64,000 bases of DNA. Origin: Alphaproteobacteria bacterium (lineage in GTDB: Bacteria; Pseudomonadota; Alphaproteobacteria; UBA8366; GCA-2717185). Positions 34,665 through 44,630 of this stretch are shown here, piece by piece (within the stretch, counting starts at the first letter, position 1; every line of letters begins with the position of its first letter). The notes beneath the pieces are model-generated. The model had not been told where the DNA came from. It was given only the letters and a program-made list of their open reading frames with translations, and ran no database searches. The stretch covers positions 930,001 to 994,000 of the forward strand of contig WLWY01000001.1 in assembly GCA_012103325.1 (NCBI GenBank), written 5' to 3'. A program made the translations under genes and the position numbers.

Positions 34665-36869
34665 ATGCCTAATTCAACCGGACTCGCCGAAGCCTCGCCC
34701 GCCTTTCTCGCCGAACTGGAGTCGCGGCGCGAATTCGAACGCCCCCTCTCCGAAGGCGGGATCCGCTTCGTGCTGAATTCCGACTACCAGCCCGCGGGCG
34801 ATCAGCCACAGGCGATCGAACAACTCTCAGGCGGACTCGTTGCCAACGAGCGGGACCAGGTGCTGCTCGGCGTTACCGGGTCGGGCAAGACTTTCACGAT
34901 CGCCCAGGTGATTCAAAATCTGCAGCGACCGACGCTGGTCCTGGCCCCGAACAAAACATTGGCAGCGCAGCTCTATGGCGAAATGAAGGGGTTCTTCCCC
35001 GACAACGCCGTTGAGTATTTCGTCTCCTATTACGACTACTATCAGCCTGAGGCCTACGTGCCGCGCACGGACACCTATGTCGAGAAGGAATCCTCGGTCA
35101 ACGAGCAGATCGACCGGATGCGGCACTCCGCGACGCGCGCGCTGCTCGAACGGGATGATGTCGTTATTGTCGCCTCGGTGTCCTGCATTTACGGCATCGG
35201 CGCGGTGGAGACCTATTCGCGCATGACGACGACGATAAAAGCCGGCACGCAGATCGATGCGCGCAAGCTGATGCAGCAGCTCGTCGAATTGCAATACCGG
35301 CGTAACGACACCAGCTTCCAGCGCGGGGCGTTCCGCGTCAGGGGCGACACCATCGAGATCTTCCCTGCCCACTACGAAGACCGCGCCTGGCGCGTGTCGA
35401 TGTTCGGCGACGAAGTGGAGGCGATCCACGAATTCGACCCGCTGACGGGCGAGAAGATGACGTCGCTCGAATCGATCCGGATCTATGCGAACAGTCACTA
35501 CGTCACGCCGCGCCCAACGTTGATACAGGCGATCGCCGGTATCAAGGAAGAACTGAAATCGCACCTAAAGCTGCTCAACGAAAACGGCAAGCTGCTGGAG
35601 GCGCAGCGGCTGGAACAGCGCACGGTCTTCGATCTGGAAATGATCGAAGCCGCGGGGTCCTGCGCCGGCATCGAGAACTATTCGCGCTATCTATCGGGCC
35701 GTAATGCAGGCGAGCCGCCGCCGACCCTGTTCGAGTATCTGCCGGACAATGCGTTACTCATCGTAGATGAAAGTCATGTCACGGTGCCCCAACTCGGCGG
35801 AATGTACAAAGGTGACTTCGCGCGCAAATCGACCTTGGCGGAACACGGATTCCGACTGCCCTCCTGCATGGACAACCGCCCGCTCAAATTCGAGGAGTGG
35901 GAGGCAATGCGGCCGCAGACGATTTACGTTTCGGCCACGCCCAGCGCTTGGGAGCTGGAGCGCACCGGCGGCGTCTTCACTGAACAGGTTGTGCGGCCGA
36001 CCGGCCTGATCGATCCCGTCTGCATCATCCGGCCGACGGAACATCAGGTCGACGATCTACTGGCCGAGTGCAAGAATTGCGTCGAGCTGGACCAGCGCGT
36101 CCTCGTCACCACGCTGACCAAGCGCATGGCCGAGGATTTGACCGACTATATGGTCGAGGCGGGGCTGAAGGTCCGCTATATCCATTCCGATGTGGAAACC
36201 CTGGAACGGATCGAGATTATTCGCGACCTACGGCTGGGCGTCTTCGACGTTCTCATCGGGATCAACCTGTTGCGTGAAGGGCTCGATATTCCGGAATGCG
36301 CACTGGTCGCAATTCTCGACGCCGACAAGGAGGGCTATCTGCGCTCCCGCACCTCGCTGGTCCAGACGATTGGGCGCGCCGCGCGGAACATCGACGGGCG
36401 CGTTTTGCTCTATGCCGACAGGATGACGGACTCCCTCGAATACGCCATCGGGGAAACCAACCGGCGGCGCGAACGCCAACAGGCCTACAACGCCGCTAAC
36501 GGCATCACGCCGGAATCGATCCGCAAGCAGATTTCCGACATTCTCGATTCCGTGTACGAACGGGACCACGTCACGGTCGATACCGGCGATGCAAAGCTCA
36601 AGCATCTCGTCGGCATGGACATCAAGACCTATATCAGCGCACTCGAAGCCCGCATGCGGGCCGCCGCCGCCGATCTGGAATTCGAGGAAGCCGCGGCCTT
36701 GCGCGACGAAATCAAGCGTGTGGAGGCATGCGATCTCGACATGCCAGTCGATACCGCGCCAATCAATCCGAAGATCGCAGCAAGCATCCAGTCGGTCCCA
36801 AGCGGCATTCTTCCGAAGGGCCGCGGCAAGCGTAAAGGTAAACGGCGCAGCGCGCGCCGGGGCATTTAA
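34665..36869 (+). CDS. uvrB: excinuclease ABC subunit UvrB
   Basis: A 734-residue nucleotide-excision-repair helicase. Walker A GVTGSGKT (69-76), the beta-hairpin region [16 protein letters not shown] box ([10 protein letters not shown]), helicase motif VI (QTIGRAARN) and a C-terminal UVR domain that binds UvrC are all present. Compared with E. coli UvrB it has about 30 extra N-terminal residues. It lacks an SD and has a TATAAT immediately upstream, so a leaderless start is likely. Its partner uvrC lies only 1.2 kb downstream. Confidence 0.97.
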   Translation: MPNSTGLAEASPAFLAELESRREFERPLSEGGIRFVLNSDYQPAGDQPQAIEQLSGGLVANERDQVLLGVTGSGKTFTIAQVIQNLQRPTLVLAPNKTLAAQLYGEMKGFFPDNAVEYFVSYYDYYQPEAYVPRTDTYVEKESSVNEQIDRMRHSATRALLERDDVVIVASVSCIYGIGAVETYSRMTTTIKAGTQIDARKLMQQLVELQYRRNDTSFQRGAFRVRGDTIEIFPAHYEDRAWRVSMFGDEVEAIHEFDPLTGEKMTSLESIRIYANSHYVTPRPTLIQAIAGIKEELKSHLKLLNENGKLLEAQRLEQRTVFDLEMIEAAGSCAGIENYSRYLSGRNAGEPPPTLFEYLPDNALLIVDESHVTVPQLGGMYKGDFARKSTLAEHGFRLPSCMDNRPLKFEEWEAMRPQTIYVSATPSAWELERTGGVFTEQVVRPTGLIDPVCIIRPTEHQVDDLLAECKNCVELDQRVLVTTLTKRMAEDLTDYMVEAGLKVRYIHSDVETLERIEIIRDLRLGVFDVLIGINLLREGLDIPECALVAILDADKEGYLRSRTSLVQTIGRAARNIDGRVLLYADRMTDSLEYAIGETNRRRERQQAYNAANGITPESIRKQISDILDSVYERDHVTVDTGDAKLKHLVGMDIKTYISALEARMRAAAADLEFEEAAALRDEIKRVEACDLDMPVDTAPINPKIAASIQSVPSGILPKGRGKRKGKRRSARRGI

Positions 36870-36926
36870 TTCAAGCGGTCAATCGCGGGCTTGATCCCGC
36901 TATCGGCCTCCCCCTATCCTGCCGTT

Positions 36927-37691
36927 ATGGCGATACCCAAAAACGTACTCGTTACCGGGGCCGCACGGCGCATCGGGCGCGCAATTGCCCGCGACCTCGC
37001 CGCGTGGGGCTGGTCGGTGGTCGTGCACTACAACCGGTCCACTGAAGATGCCGAAACGGTCGTCTCCGAAATTGAGTCCGCGGGCGGTCGCGCGATCGCG
37101 CTACAGGCTGACCTCGCGCAGGAAGACGAGACGCGCCGCCTGATTGCCCAGTCCATCGACCGGTTCGGACCGATCGGTTGCCTGGTGAATAACGCCTCGC
37201 GATTCGAGCGTGACGAAATCGACACCGCGACACGGGCAAGTTGGGATGCACATATCGAACCCAATTTGCGCGCGCCGTTCGTCTTGTCGCAGGCGATGGC
37301 GGAAGCGCTCCCCGACGATCAGGACGGTGTCATCGTCAATATTCTCGATCAACGGGTCTGGAACCTTACACCGCACTTCCTGTCCTACACGCTGAGCAAG
37401 ACCGGCCTGTGGACCTTGACGCGAACGCTGGCGCTGGCGCTGGCGCCGCGCATCCGGGTCAACGGCATCGGTCCCGGACCCACCTTGCGTAACGTTCGCC
37501 AGACAGAAGCGCAGTTCCGCCGGCAACAGGCGTCAGTGCCGCTGCGCCGTGGCGCATCTTCCGAAGAAGTGGCGCGGGCGGTGCGCTTCATCATCGAATC
37601 GCCTTCGATGACGGGACAGATGATCGCCCTCGACGGCGGGCAGCATCTTGGCTGGGCGCAGCCGCTTCCCGATGTCGAACCGGAGGAGTAG
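36927..37691 (+). CDS. SDR-family oxidoreductase, FolM/pteridine reductase-like
   Basis: A 254-residue short-chain dehydrogenase: cofactor motif TGAARRIG (10-17) with arginines typical of NADPH-dependent pteridine reductases, NNAS, a YTLSK catalytic dyad and GPGPT after it. The RRIG variant of the glycine motif is why a FolM-like role (dihydromonapterin or dihydrofolate reduction) is favoured over a fatty-acid type. The ATG at 36927 gives the standard N-terminus. Confidence 0.82.
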   Translation: MAIPKNVLVTGAARRIGRAIARDLAAWGWSVVVHYNRSTEDAETVVSEIESAGGRAIALQADLAQEDETRRLIAQSIDRFGPIGCLVNNASRFERDEIDTATRASWDAHIEPNLRAPFVLSQAMAEALPDDQDGVIVNILDQRVWNLTPHFLSYTLSKTGLWTLTRTLALALAPRIRVNGIGPGPTLRNVRQTEAQFRRQQASVPLRRGASSEEVARAVRFIIESPSMTGQMIALDGGQHLGWAQPLPDVEPEE

Positions 37692-38090
37692 CCTCGCGCG
37701 CCTCAATATTTCGCGCAAAAAGTGTCCGCCAACTCCCTGAATGAAAAGAACTTCTTTGGATGCCCGAATGTTGGAGTTTTGCACAACCGAAGACTAGTAA
37801 CGGGACCACTTATCATCGTGCTGAAATTGTCTTGATTTTACAATTCGGTAATACTTGACTTCTTCTTAATCATTGTTTTTCAATGTGTTATCAGTATGCC
37901 TAATTTTTAGGCAATGAGAGCAAGGTCCTGCATTTGTTGATGGTTAAGATGCGAGAAAGTCTTTATCAACAATATTATCCACAGAAGCCGTGGATATCGC
38001 AATTGAGTGCAATTCGCACCATTTTATGATGCAGGTGCGAGTGCGGGCATCTGATGCCTTCGCATATGGAGCCGATCGAGAGAGGAAATC
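37692..38090. other. 399-bp AT-rich intergenic region with DnaA-box-like sites
   Basis: No gene is visible between the SDR gene and uvrC. The middle is clearly more AT-rich than its neighbours. It holds TTATCAACA (37964-37972) and a consensus DnaA box TTATCCACA (37976-37984) 12 bp apart, weaker matches TTATCAGTA (about 37889) and TGTTGATGG (about 37937), and a 7-bp hairpin TGCCTAA-ttt-TTAGGCA at 37898-37914. It could be a DnaA-regulated promoter or a secondary origin; neither is proven. Confidence 0.5.
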
Positions 38091-40019
38091 GTGGCCGCGA
38101 TGACGGAACGAGCGAGAACCGGCGGCGAGTCGGTCCCGGGAAGCCGCGAGACGCATCGCGGCCTGAAATCCGGCGCTGCGGTCGTCCAGACCTATTTGCA
38201 AACTCTGCCGAGCGCACCTGGCGTCTATCGAATGCTCAACCAGCGGGCCGACGTCCTCTACGTCGGCAAGGCGCACCAACTCCGCAAACGGGTCGCGACC
38301 TATGCCAGCCCGTCGAAGCTGCCGATCCGGCTGCAGCGGATGGTGGCCGAGACCCAATCCATGGAATTCGTGACGACGCACACGGAAGTCGAAGCGCTGC
38401 TGCTCGAATCGAATCTGATCAAGAAATTGCGGCCGCGCTACAACGTGCTGCTGCGCGACGACAAAACATTTCCGCATATCCTGATTACCGGCGACCACGA
38501 CTTCGCTCAGCTGGTCAAACATCGCGGCGCACACAAGCGCGACGGCCGCTATTTCGGCCCCTTCGCCTCCGCCGGTGCCGTCAATCGGACCATCGCCGCG
38601 TTGCAACGCGCCTTTCTGCTGCGCAACTGCTCCGACAATATCTTCCGCAATCGTACACGGCCCTGCTTGCAGTACCATATTAAGCGCTGCAGCGCGCCCT
38701 GCGTCGGCCGAATCGATCAAGCGGAATACGCTGCGCTGGTCGGCGAAGCGCAAGAATTTCTAACCGGGCATAGCGGCAAGGTGCAGGCGCGGCTGGCCAA
38801 GCGCATGGAAGAAGCCAGCGAGGCGCTGGAATTCGAAGTCGCCGCCCGGGTCCGCGACCGGATCCGCGCGTTGACTCAAGTCCAGGCGCATCAGGATATC
38901 AACGTCTCGGGACTGGAGGACGCCGATATCATCGCCTTGTATCAGGAAGGCGGGCAATCTTGCGTTCAGGTGTTCTTCTTCCGTGGCGGCCGCAACTACG
39001 GCAACCGCGCCTACTTCCCCAGCCACGACCGCCATCTCGAACCGCAGGACGTTCTCAGCGCCTTTGTCGGCCAGTTTTACGACAACAAACCGCCACCGCG
39101 CGCGATATTGCTGAGTCACGACCTGCCCGAGCGCGACCTGATCGCCGAAGCATTTTCGTCGCGTGCGGAGCACAAAGTCCGGCTGCTGACCCCGCGGCGC
39201 GGGGCGAAGCGGAAACCCGTCGATCACGCGCTAACGAACGCCCGCGAAGCATTGGGACGGCGGCTCGCGGAAAGCACGACACATCGCCACGCGCTGGACG
39301 CGCTGGCCTCCCGGCTCGATCTCGATGCGCCGCCGGCACGGATCGAGGTTTACGACAACAGCCACATTCAGGGCACGAACGCGATTGGGGCGATGATCGT
39401 GAGCGGCCCGGAAGGCTTGATGAAGAATGCGTACCGGAAATTCAATATCAAGACAGTCGGCGGTGACGACGAAGCCGAAGCGGGCGACGATTATGCAATG
39501 ATGCGCGAAGTGCTGACACGCCGCTTTACGCGCGCGCTGAAAGAGGACCCCGACCGGTCGGAAGGCAACTGGCCGGACCTCGTGATCGTCGACGGCGGAC
39601 GCGGGCAATTGGGAATCGCGGAGGACGTCTTCGCCGAATTTGGCATCGACGACGTCAATTTGCTGGGGGTCGCCAAGGGACCCGACCGCAACGCCGGACG
39701 CGAGCGGTTCTATCAGCCGGGGGGCAAAGGCTTCACACTAGCACCACGCGATCCACTGCTCTATTTCATTCAACGGTTGCGGGACGAAGCGCACCGGTTC
39801 GCGATTACAACGCACCGCGCGAAACGATCGCGGGAAATTTCCGCCTCCCCGCTCGATGAAATCGACGGCATCGGCGCGAAGCGAAAGAAGGCGTTGCTGC
39901 TGCATTTCGGATCGGCGCGCAATGTCGCCCGGGCCGGTCTCGCCGACCTGGAAGCCGTGGGTGGGATCAGCAAAGCGGTCGCGGAGAAAATTTATGGTCA
40001 TTTCCACACCGATCAGTAG
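38091..40019 (+). CDS. uvrC: excinuclease ABC subunit UvrC
   Basis: A 642-residue dual-incision nuclease subunit. It has the GIY-YIG domain (PGVYRMLNQRADVLYVGKA, then RLQRMV), the cysteine cluster region RPCLQYHIKRCSAPC, a UVR helix pair, the RNase H-like C-terminal nuclease (EVYDNSHIQGTNAIGAM; VIVDGGRGQLG) and the terminal HhH motifs. A GTG at 38091 preceded by AGAGGAAAT is chosen; an in-frame ATG lies 3 codons on. Followed by pgsA as in many alphaproteobacteria. Confidence 0.97.
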   Translation: MAAMTERARTGGESVPGSRETHRGLKSGAAVVQTYLQTLPSAPGVYRMLNQRADVLYVGKAHQLRKRVATYASPSKLPIRLQRMVAETQSMEFVTTHTEVEALLLESNLIKKLRPRYNVLLRDDKTFPHILITGDHDFAQLVKHRGAHKRDGRYFGPFASAGAVNRTIAALQRAFLLRNCSDNIFRNRTRPCLQYHIKRCSAPCVGRIDQAEYAALVGEAQEFLTGHSGKVQARLAKRMEEASEALEFEVAARVRDRIRALTQVQAHQDINVSGLEDADIIALYQEGGQSCVQVFFFRGGRNYGNRAYFPSHDRHLEPQDVLSAFVGQFYDNKPPPRAILLSHDLPERDLIAEAFSSRAEHKVRLLTPRRGAKRKPVDHALTNAREALGRRLAESTTHRHALDALASRLDLDAPPARIEVYDNSHIQGTNAIGAMIVSGPEGLMKNAYRKFNIKTVGGDDEAEAGDDYAMMREVLTRRFTRALKEDPDRSEGNWPDLVIVDGGRGQLGIAEDVFAEFGIDDVNLLGVAKGPDRNAGRERFYQPGGKGFTLAPRDPLLYFIQRLRDEAHRFAITTHRAKRSREISASPLDEIDGIGAKRKKALLLHFGSARNVARAGLADLEAVGGISKAVAEKIYGHFHTDQ

Positions 40020-40077
40020 AATGGCTCCAAAGTGGTGATCCGTCTGAAAAGACGTTATCGCCCAAGGAGATAACCGA

Positions 40078-40692
40078 ATGATCACCAGCCTGCCGAACCT
40101 CCTGACGCTGTCGCGGATCGGGGTGATTCCGGCAATCGTTGCGCTGTTCTGGGTCGACGGGAATGCCATCCGCTGGGTGATGCTTGGACTGTACACCTTT
40201 GCCTGCCTGACCGATTTTTTCGACGGTTATGCTGCGCGGTCGATGGGCACGATCTCGAATTTCGGAAAATTTCTCGATCCGGTCGCGGATAAACTGCTCG
40301 TCGCAGCGGTCATCATGATGCTGATCGCGTTTGATCGCGTGACGGGGTTGTCCATCCTGGCGGGGCTGGTAATCCTGTGCCGCGAAATGCTTGTCTCCGG
40401 GTTACGCGAATTTCTGGCTGACATCAAAGTTGGGGTTCCCGTTAGCCGGCTGGCGAAATGGAAGACCACGATCCAGATGCTGACACTGGGTTTCCTGATT
40501 GTCGGCAACGCGGCGCCGGCGATGATTCCGGCGACGCTGATCGGCGAAATCGGACTGTGGATCGCCGCCGGGCTGACGATCGTTACCGGATACGATTATT
40601 TGAAAACCGGCCTGAAATACCTCACGGTAAACGAACCGCCACCCACCGACGAAAGCGCGTCGGCGCCGGCCGCAAAGAACGGCATCCGATGA
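40078..40692 (+). CDS. pgsA: CDP-diacylglycerol-glycerol-3-phosphate 3-phosphatidyltransferase
   Basis: A 204-residue inner-membrane enzyme of phosphatidylglycerol synthesis. The CDP-alcohol phosphatidyltransferase signature is complete: D49-G50, A53-R54, G63, D67, D71 in DGYAARSMGTISNFGKFLD. Several hydrophobic helices surround it. AAGGAG precedes the ATG. It sits between uvrC and the molybdenum-cofactor genes. Confidence 0.96.
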   Translation: MITSLPNLLTLSRIGVIPAIVALFWVDGNAIRWVMLGLYTFACLTDFFDGYAARSMGTISNFGKFLDPVADKLLVAAVIMMLIAFDRVTGLSILAGLVILCREMLVSGLREFLADIKVGVPVSRLAKWKTTIQMLTLGFLIVGNAAPAMIPATLIGEIGLWIAAGLTIVTGYDYLKTGLKYLTVNEPPPTDESASAPAAKNGIR

Positions 40693-40714
40693 TCTGGCGT
40701 GGAGAAACCTACGT

Positions 40715-41236
40715 ATGAAGATCTTCGGCCTGGCAGGATGGAGCGGCAGCGGCAAAACCACCCTCGTTATGAGCCTGCTGCCGGAGCTGATCGGACGCGG
40801 CTACACCGTCTCGACCGTGAAACACGCGCATCATAATTTCGACATCGACAAACCCGGCAAGGATTCCTACGAGCATCGCCGCGCCGGGGCAACCGAAGTG
40901 ATGGTCAGCTCTGCCAACCGCTGGGCGCTCATGCATGAGAATCGCGGCGCGACGGAGCCGGACCTCGATGCCCTGGTCGCACGAATGACGCCGGTCGATT
41001 TGTTGCTAGTCGAAGGATTTAAACGCTACGGACACACCAAGATGGAAGTCCATCGTCCGACGACGGGCAAGGAATTGCTTTGCGTCAACGACGCGCGCAT
41101 CGTCGCCGTTGCGAGCGACGCCTCCCTGCCGCAAGCCGGTGTACCTGTACTGGATTTGAACGACGTGCCGGCTATCGCCGACTTCATCATCGCGCATGTC
41201 GGCCTCAAAGAAAGTGTTTCCCATGGCGCAGCTTAG
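40715..41236 (+). CDS. mobB: molybdopterin-guanine dinucleotide biosynthesis protein MobB
   Basis: A 173-residue GTP-binding accessory protein with a P-loop GWSGSGKTT (8-16), KHAHHNFDIDKPGKDSY and LLLVEGFKR. It helps attach GMP to molybdopterin. Its last 14 bp overlap the moeA start. MobA is not in the window. The cofactor made here would serve MsrP at 11.6 kb among others. Confidence 0.95.
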   Translation: MKIFGLAGWSGSGKTTLVMSLLPELIGRGYTVSTVKHAHHNFDIDKPGKDSYEHRRAGATEVMVSSANRWALMHENRGATEPDLDALVARMTPVDLLLVEGFKRYGHTKMEVHRPTTGKELLCVNDARIVAVASDASLPQAGVPVLDLNDVPAIADFIIAHVGLKESVSHGAA

Positions 41237-42500
41237 CGACGACTGCTTCGCCTTCGGTGAGGCGCTGACGCCGCTCGACGAGGCGCTGAATGCGTTGCAC
41301 GAGCGTACCGAGCCGATCGCCGATATGTGCGATGTGCCCGTCTCGGGTGCCGTCGGCCGCATTTTGGCCGAGGACATCGCCGCCACGTTCAATGTGCCGC
41401 CGCACGACAACTCGGCCGTCGACGGCTATGCGGTCTATTACGACGATCTCGATCCGAAGATCGAGACCCGCTTGCCGGTCACGGGACGCGCCGCCGCCGG
41501 CCACCCTTTGGGAAGATCTACGCAGCGCGGCGAAGTCATCCGCATCTTCACCGGCGCCCCGATGCCGATGGGCGATGCTGGCCCCGACACCGTCATGATG
41601 CAGGAGGACTGCCGGGTCGACGGCGACCATGTCGTCATCGCGCCGGGTATCAAGCGTGGCGCAAACCGGCGCACAGCCGGCGAAGATATCCGCGAGAACG
41701 AGATTGTTCTGCATGCCGGTCAGGTGCTGCGACCGCAGGACATCGGTGTTGCGGCCTCGCTCGGCCGGACACGGCTACGCGTCTTCGAACCGCTGCGGGT
41801 CGCGGTATTTTCCAGCGGCGACGAGCTACGCGAACCCGGCAACACACTCGATCCAGGCGCGATTTTCGATGCCAATAGATTTGCGCTGGCAGCGGCACTG
41901 TCGCAACTCGGTTGCGCTGTCACCGACCTGGGCATCATTCGCGACGACGAAACCGTCATTCGGACCGCGCTGGCTGAAGCGGCGGCAACGCACGACCTGC
42001 TCGTCACCTCTGGTGGGATGTCGACCGGTGAGGAGGATCATATCAAAGCAACCGTCGAGGCTCTGGGCTCTCTCCATTTCTGGCGCCTGGCGATCAAACC
42101 GGGACGGCCTGTCGCGCTCGGCCAGATCGACACGCCGCGCGGTCCGATTCCGTTCGCCGGCCTGCCAGGCAATCCGGTCGCGGCAATAGTTACGTTCCTG
42201 GTCATTGCACGCCCCCTCATCCTGCGGCTGTCGGGGGCGACTGACGTCGCGCCAATCAGCTACCGTGTCCGGGCCGGCTTCGATCACCGCAAAAAGATCA
42301 GCCGCCGCGAATTCGTCCGCGCCAAAATTGTCGCCGATACGGATGGGTGGCCGAAGGCGGAAAAGCACGGCCGCAGCGGCGCCGGGGTCTTGTCCTCTCT
42401 GGTCGGTGCCGACGGCTTGGTCGAACTGCCGGAAGACATGACCTTTCTCAAAGCCGGAAGCATGGTAGACTTTCTGCCGTTCACCGAGGTCATGCCATGA
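41223..42500 (+). CDS. moeA: molybdopterin molybdenumtransferase MoeA
   Basis: A 425-residue enzyme that inserts molybdate into molybdopterin. Hallmarks include NSAVDGYAVYY, GQVLRPQDIGVAASLG, FSSGDELREPG, TSGGMSTGEEDHIK and GLPGNPVAA. The ATG at 41223 inside the mobB end gives the standard start; the stop overlaps the moaD start by 4 bp, so mobB-moeA-moaD are coupled. Confidence 0.96.
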   Translation: MAQLSDDCFAFGEALTPLDEALNALHERTEPIADMCDVPVSGAVGRILAEDIAATFNVPPHDNSAVDGYAVYYDDLDPKIETRLPVTGRAAAGHPLGRSTQRGEVIRIFTGAPMPMGDAGPDTVMMQEDCRVDGDHVVIAPGIKRGANRRTAGEDIRENEIVLHAGQVLRPQDIGVAASLGRTRLRVFEPLRVAVFSSGDELREPGNTLDPGAIFDANRFALAAALSQLGCAVTDLGIIRDDETVIRTALAEAAATHDLLVTSGGMSTGEEDHIKATVEALGSLHFWRLAIKPGRPVALGQIDTPRGPIPFAGLPGNPVAAIVTFLVIARPLILRLSGATDVAPISYRVRAGFDHRKKISRREFVRAKIVADTDGWPKAEKHGRSGAGVLSSLVGADGLVELPEDMTFLKAGSMVDFLPFTEVMP

Positions 42501-42748
42501 AGATTCTCTATTTTGCCTGGCTGCGCCAGCGCACAGGAATTGGCGAAGAGGATGTCACCCCGCCAGCGGCTGTCCGCGATGTCGCATCGCTGATCGAATG
42601 GCTAAAGGAACGCGGGCCCGACTTCGCCGAGGCGCTGCAGGACACGACAGCCATCCGAATCGCGGTCGATCAGGAATTCGCCACGCTCGATACCGTGCTG
42701 ACCGGGAACGAGGAAGTCGCACTGTTCCCGCCCATGACGGGAGGCTGA
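42497..42748 (+). CDS. moaD: molybdopterin synthase sulfur carrier subunit MoaD
   Basis: An 83-residue ubiquitin-like protein ending in the required Gly-Gly (PPMTGG), which carries the thiocarboxylate used by MoaE. MKILYFAWLRQRTG is the usual start. ATGA overlap with moeA. Confidence 0.95.
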   Translation: MKILYFAWLRQRTGIGEEDVTPPAAVRDVASLIEWLKERGPDFAEALQDTTAIRIAVDQEFATLDTVLTGNEEVALFPPMTGG

Positions 42749-42749
42749 A

Positions 42750-43229
42750 TTGGCTGTCCGGGTACAACGCGAGGACTTCGATGTCGGCGCCGAAATTGCC
42801 GCGCTCACGGACGGCAATGCACAGATCGGCGGGGTAACGAGCTTCGTCGGCTTGGTCCGAGATATGGCGGATGGGGAGCGGACCAGCGCCATGACGTTGG
42901 AACATTATCCCGGCATGACCGAAAAAATGCTGGCCGAGATCGATGCCGAGGCGCATGATCGGTGGCCGTTGGAAGCGAGTCTTATCGTTCATCGTTACGG
43001 TCGGCTCGAAGCGGGCGATCGTATCGTCCTGGTCATTGCGGCCAGCCCACATCGTGACGCCGCATTCGAAGCATGCCGTTTCCTGATCGACTGGCTGAAG
43101 ACGCGCGCGCCTTTCTGGAAGCTGGAGGAGACAGCGGACGGCGCCACCCGCTGGGTCGAAGCGAAAGACTCCGATGACGACGCGGCGGCACGCTGGGAAA
43201 CGAACGAAGGAAAGAAAAGAGCGGGTTAG
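42750..43229 (+). CDS. moaE: molybdopterin synthase catalytic subunit MoaE
   Basis: A 159-residue catalytic subunit: VTSFVGLVRD, LEHYPGMTEKML, VHRYGRLEAGDRIVLV and FWKLEE near the C-terminus. It starts with TTG at 42750, one base after the moaD stop, with GGGAGG inside the moaD end. The C-terminal 25 residues are charged and longer than in E. coli. Confidence 0.95.
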   Translation: MAVRVQREDFDVGAEIAALTDGNAQIGGVTSFVGLVRDMADGERTSAMTLEHYPGMTEKMLAEIDAEAHDRWPLEASLIVHRYGRLEAGDRIVLVIAASPHRDAAFEACRFLIDWLKTRAPFWKLEETADGATRWVEAKDSDDDAAARWETNEGKKRAG

Positions 43230-43231
43230 CC

Positions 43232-43444
43232 ATGGCGGAAATTATCAATCTGCGTGAATTTCGAAAGAGCAGAGACCGCAAAGCGAAGTCCACGAACGCA
43301 GCGCGAAACCGCGCCGTGTCGGGACGCACCAAAGCCGAAGCCGCGCGCGACGAGGACGCAGCAAAACGCGCGAAGGCTGAAATCGACAGCAACAAAATCG
43401 ATCGGACAGAGCCGGACACCGAACAGTCGAGCGATTCGGAATAA
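43232..43444 (+). CDS. DUF4169 family protein
   Basis: A 70-residue, very charged protein starting MAEIINLREFRKSRDRKAK with NRAVSGRTKAEAARDE, the DUF4169 pattern common in alphaproteobacteria. No function is known. It lies 2 bp after moaE and 3 bp before the alcohol dehydrogenase gene. Confidence 0.9.
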   Translation: MAEIINLREFRKSRDRKAKSTNAARNRAVSGRTKAEAARDEDAAKRAKAEIDSNKIDRTEPDTEQSSDSE

Positions 43445-43447
43445 CCG

Positions 43448-44620
43448 ATGCAGCAACAGGGCGTCTTCCAGTATACGGCCATCGACCGGGTCCGATATGG
43501 ATCGCCATTCGACGAAGCCGTTGCGGCAGAAGCGGCACAGCTCAATGCCAACCGCGTCTTTGTCCTGGCAAGCGGCACGCTGGTCCAGGAGACCGACAGC
43601 GTCGATCGGCTGAAAGAGGCGCTCGGCCCTAAATACGCCGGCCTGTACGATCAGGTCGGCGCGCACACACCGCGGACCGCCGTTGTGGAAGCGGCCAACA
43701 TGGCGCGCACAGCAAACGCGGACCTGATCGTGACTCTGGGCGGTGGCTCCGTCACCGACGGCGGCAAAATGGTCGTTCTGTGCCTCGCCAACGATGTGAG
43801 CGACCCCACAGATCTCGACCGCTTTTACACGCGGGTCGCCGACGACGGCGCATCCGTGCAACCCGACATCGCCGCGCCCGACATCCGCATGGTTGCCGTC
43901 CCGACGACACTTTCGGGCGGCGAGTTCAATTTTACGGCGGGCTGCACCGACACAGAGCGGCGCATGAAGCAGCTGTATCGCCACCACCTTCTGGCGCCAC
44001 AAACAGTGATTCTCGATCCGGCGGTCACGGTGCACACGCCGGAGTGGCTATGGCTTTCGACCGGCATCCGCGCCGTCGATCATGCGGTCGAAAACCTATG
44101 TTCGACCAACCCGTTGAGCTATGTCGATGGCACCTCAGCGCACGCGCTAAAACTGCTCGGCCGCGGTCTGTCGCGCGTAAAAGCAGATCCAACGGATCTC
44201 GACGCGCGGCTCGATTGTCTAAACGGTGCCTGGCTGTCGATGACGGGCGCGATGGCGGGTGTCATGAAGGGTGCCAGCCATGGCATCGGACACGTCCTCG
44301 GCGGCACGGCGAATGTACCGCACGGACATACATCCTGCGTCATGCTGCCGAACGTCCTGCGCTACAACAAGTCCGTGAACGCCGAGCAACAGGCAACGGT
44401 CAGCGCGGCGTTCGACCAACCCGGCGAAGACGCCGCCGATGTCGTGCGCGACCTCGTCGCGCGCCTCGACCAGCCGGGAACCTTGCGGGACGTTGGCTTG
44501 AAACAGGATCAACTCGACGATATTGCTAGGAAGTCGATGCACGACCGCTACATCCATACAAACCCTCGGCCGATCACGTCACCAAAACAGGTCCGGGAAA
44601 TACTGGACATGGCCTGGTAA
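43448..44620 (+). CDS. iron-containing alcohol dehydrogenase family protein
   Basis: A 390-residue group III dehydrogenase: the NAD-binding GGGSVTDGGK, AVPTTLSGGEF, and the metal-histidine regions DHAVENL and GASHGIGHVLGG with NVPHGHTSCVMLP. The pattern is closer to maleylacetate reductases and related enzymes than to AdhE, so the substrate may be a 2-oxo or maleylacetate-like acid. It is probably cotranscribed with the Mo-cofactor run. Confidence 0.88.
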   Translation: MQQQGVFQYTAIDRVRYGSPFDEAVAAEAAQLNANRVFVLASGTLVQETDSVDRLKEALGPKYAGLYDQVGAHTPRTAVVEAANMARTANADLIVTLGGGSVTDGGKMVVLCLANDVSDPTDLDRFYTRVADDGASVQPDIAAPDIRMVAVPTTLSGGEFNFTAGCTDTERRMKQLYRHHLLAPQTVILDPAVTVHTPEWLWLSTGIRAVDHAVENLCSTNPLSYVDGTSAHALKLLGRGLSRVKADPTDLDARLDCLNGAWLSMTGAMAGVMKGASHGIGHVLGGTANVPHGHTSCVMLPNVLRYNKSVNAEQQATVSAAFDQPGEDAADVVRDLVARLDQPGTLRDVGLKQDQLDDIARKSMHDRYIHTNPRPITSPKQVREILDMAW

Positions 44621-44630
44621 CGGAATAGCG

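Noticed and set aside
37976..37984. Firm call of the chromosomal origin
   Set aside because: Two good boxes and AT-richness are not enough; dnaA, hemE, parAB or a skew switch cannot be seen in this window.
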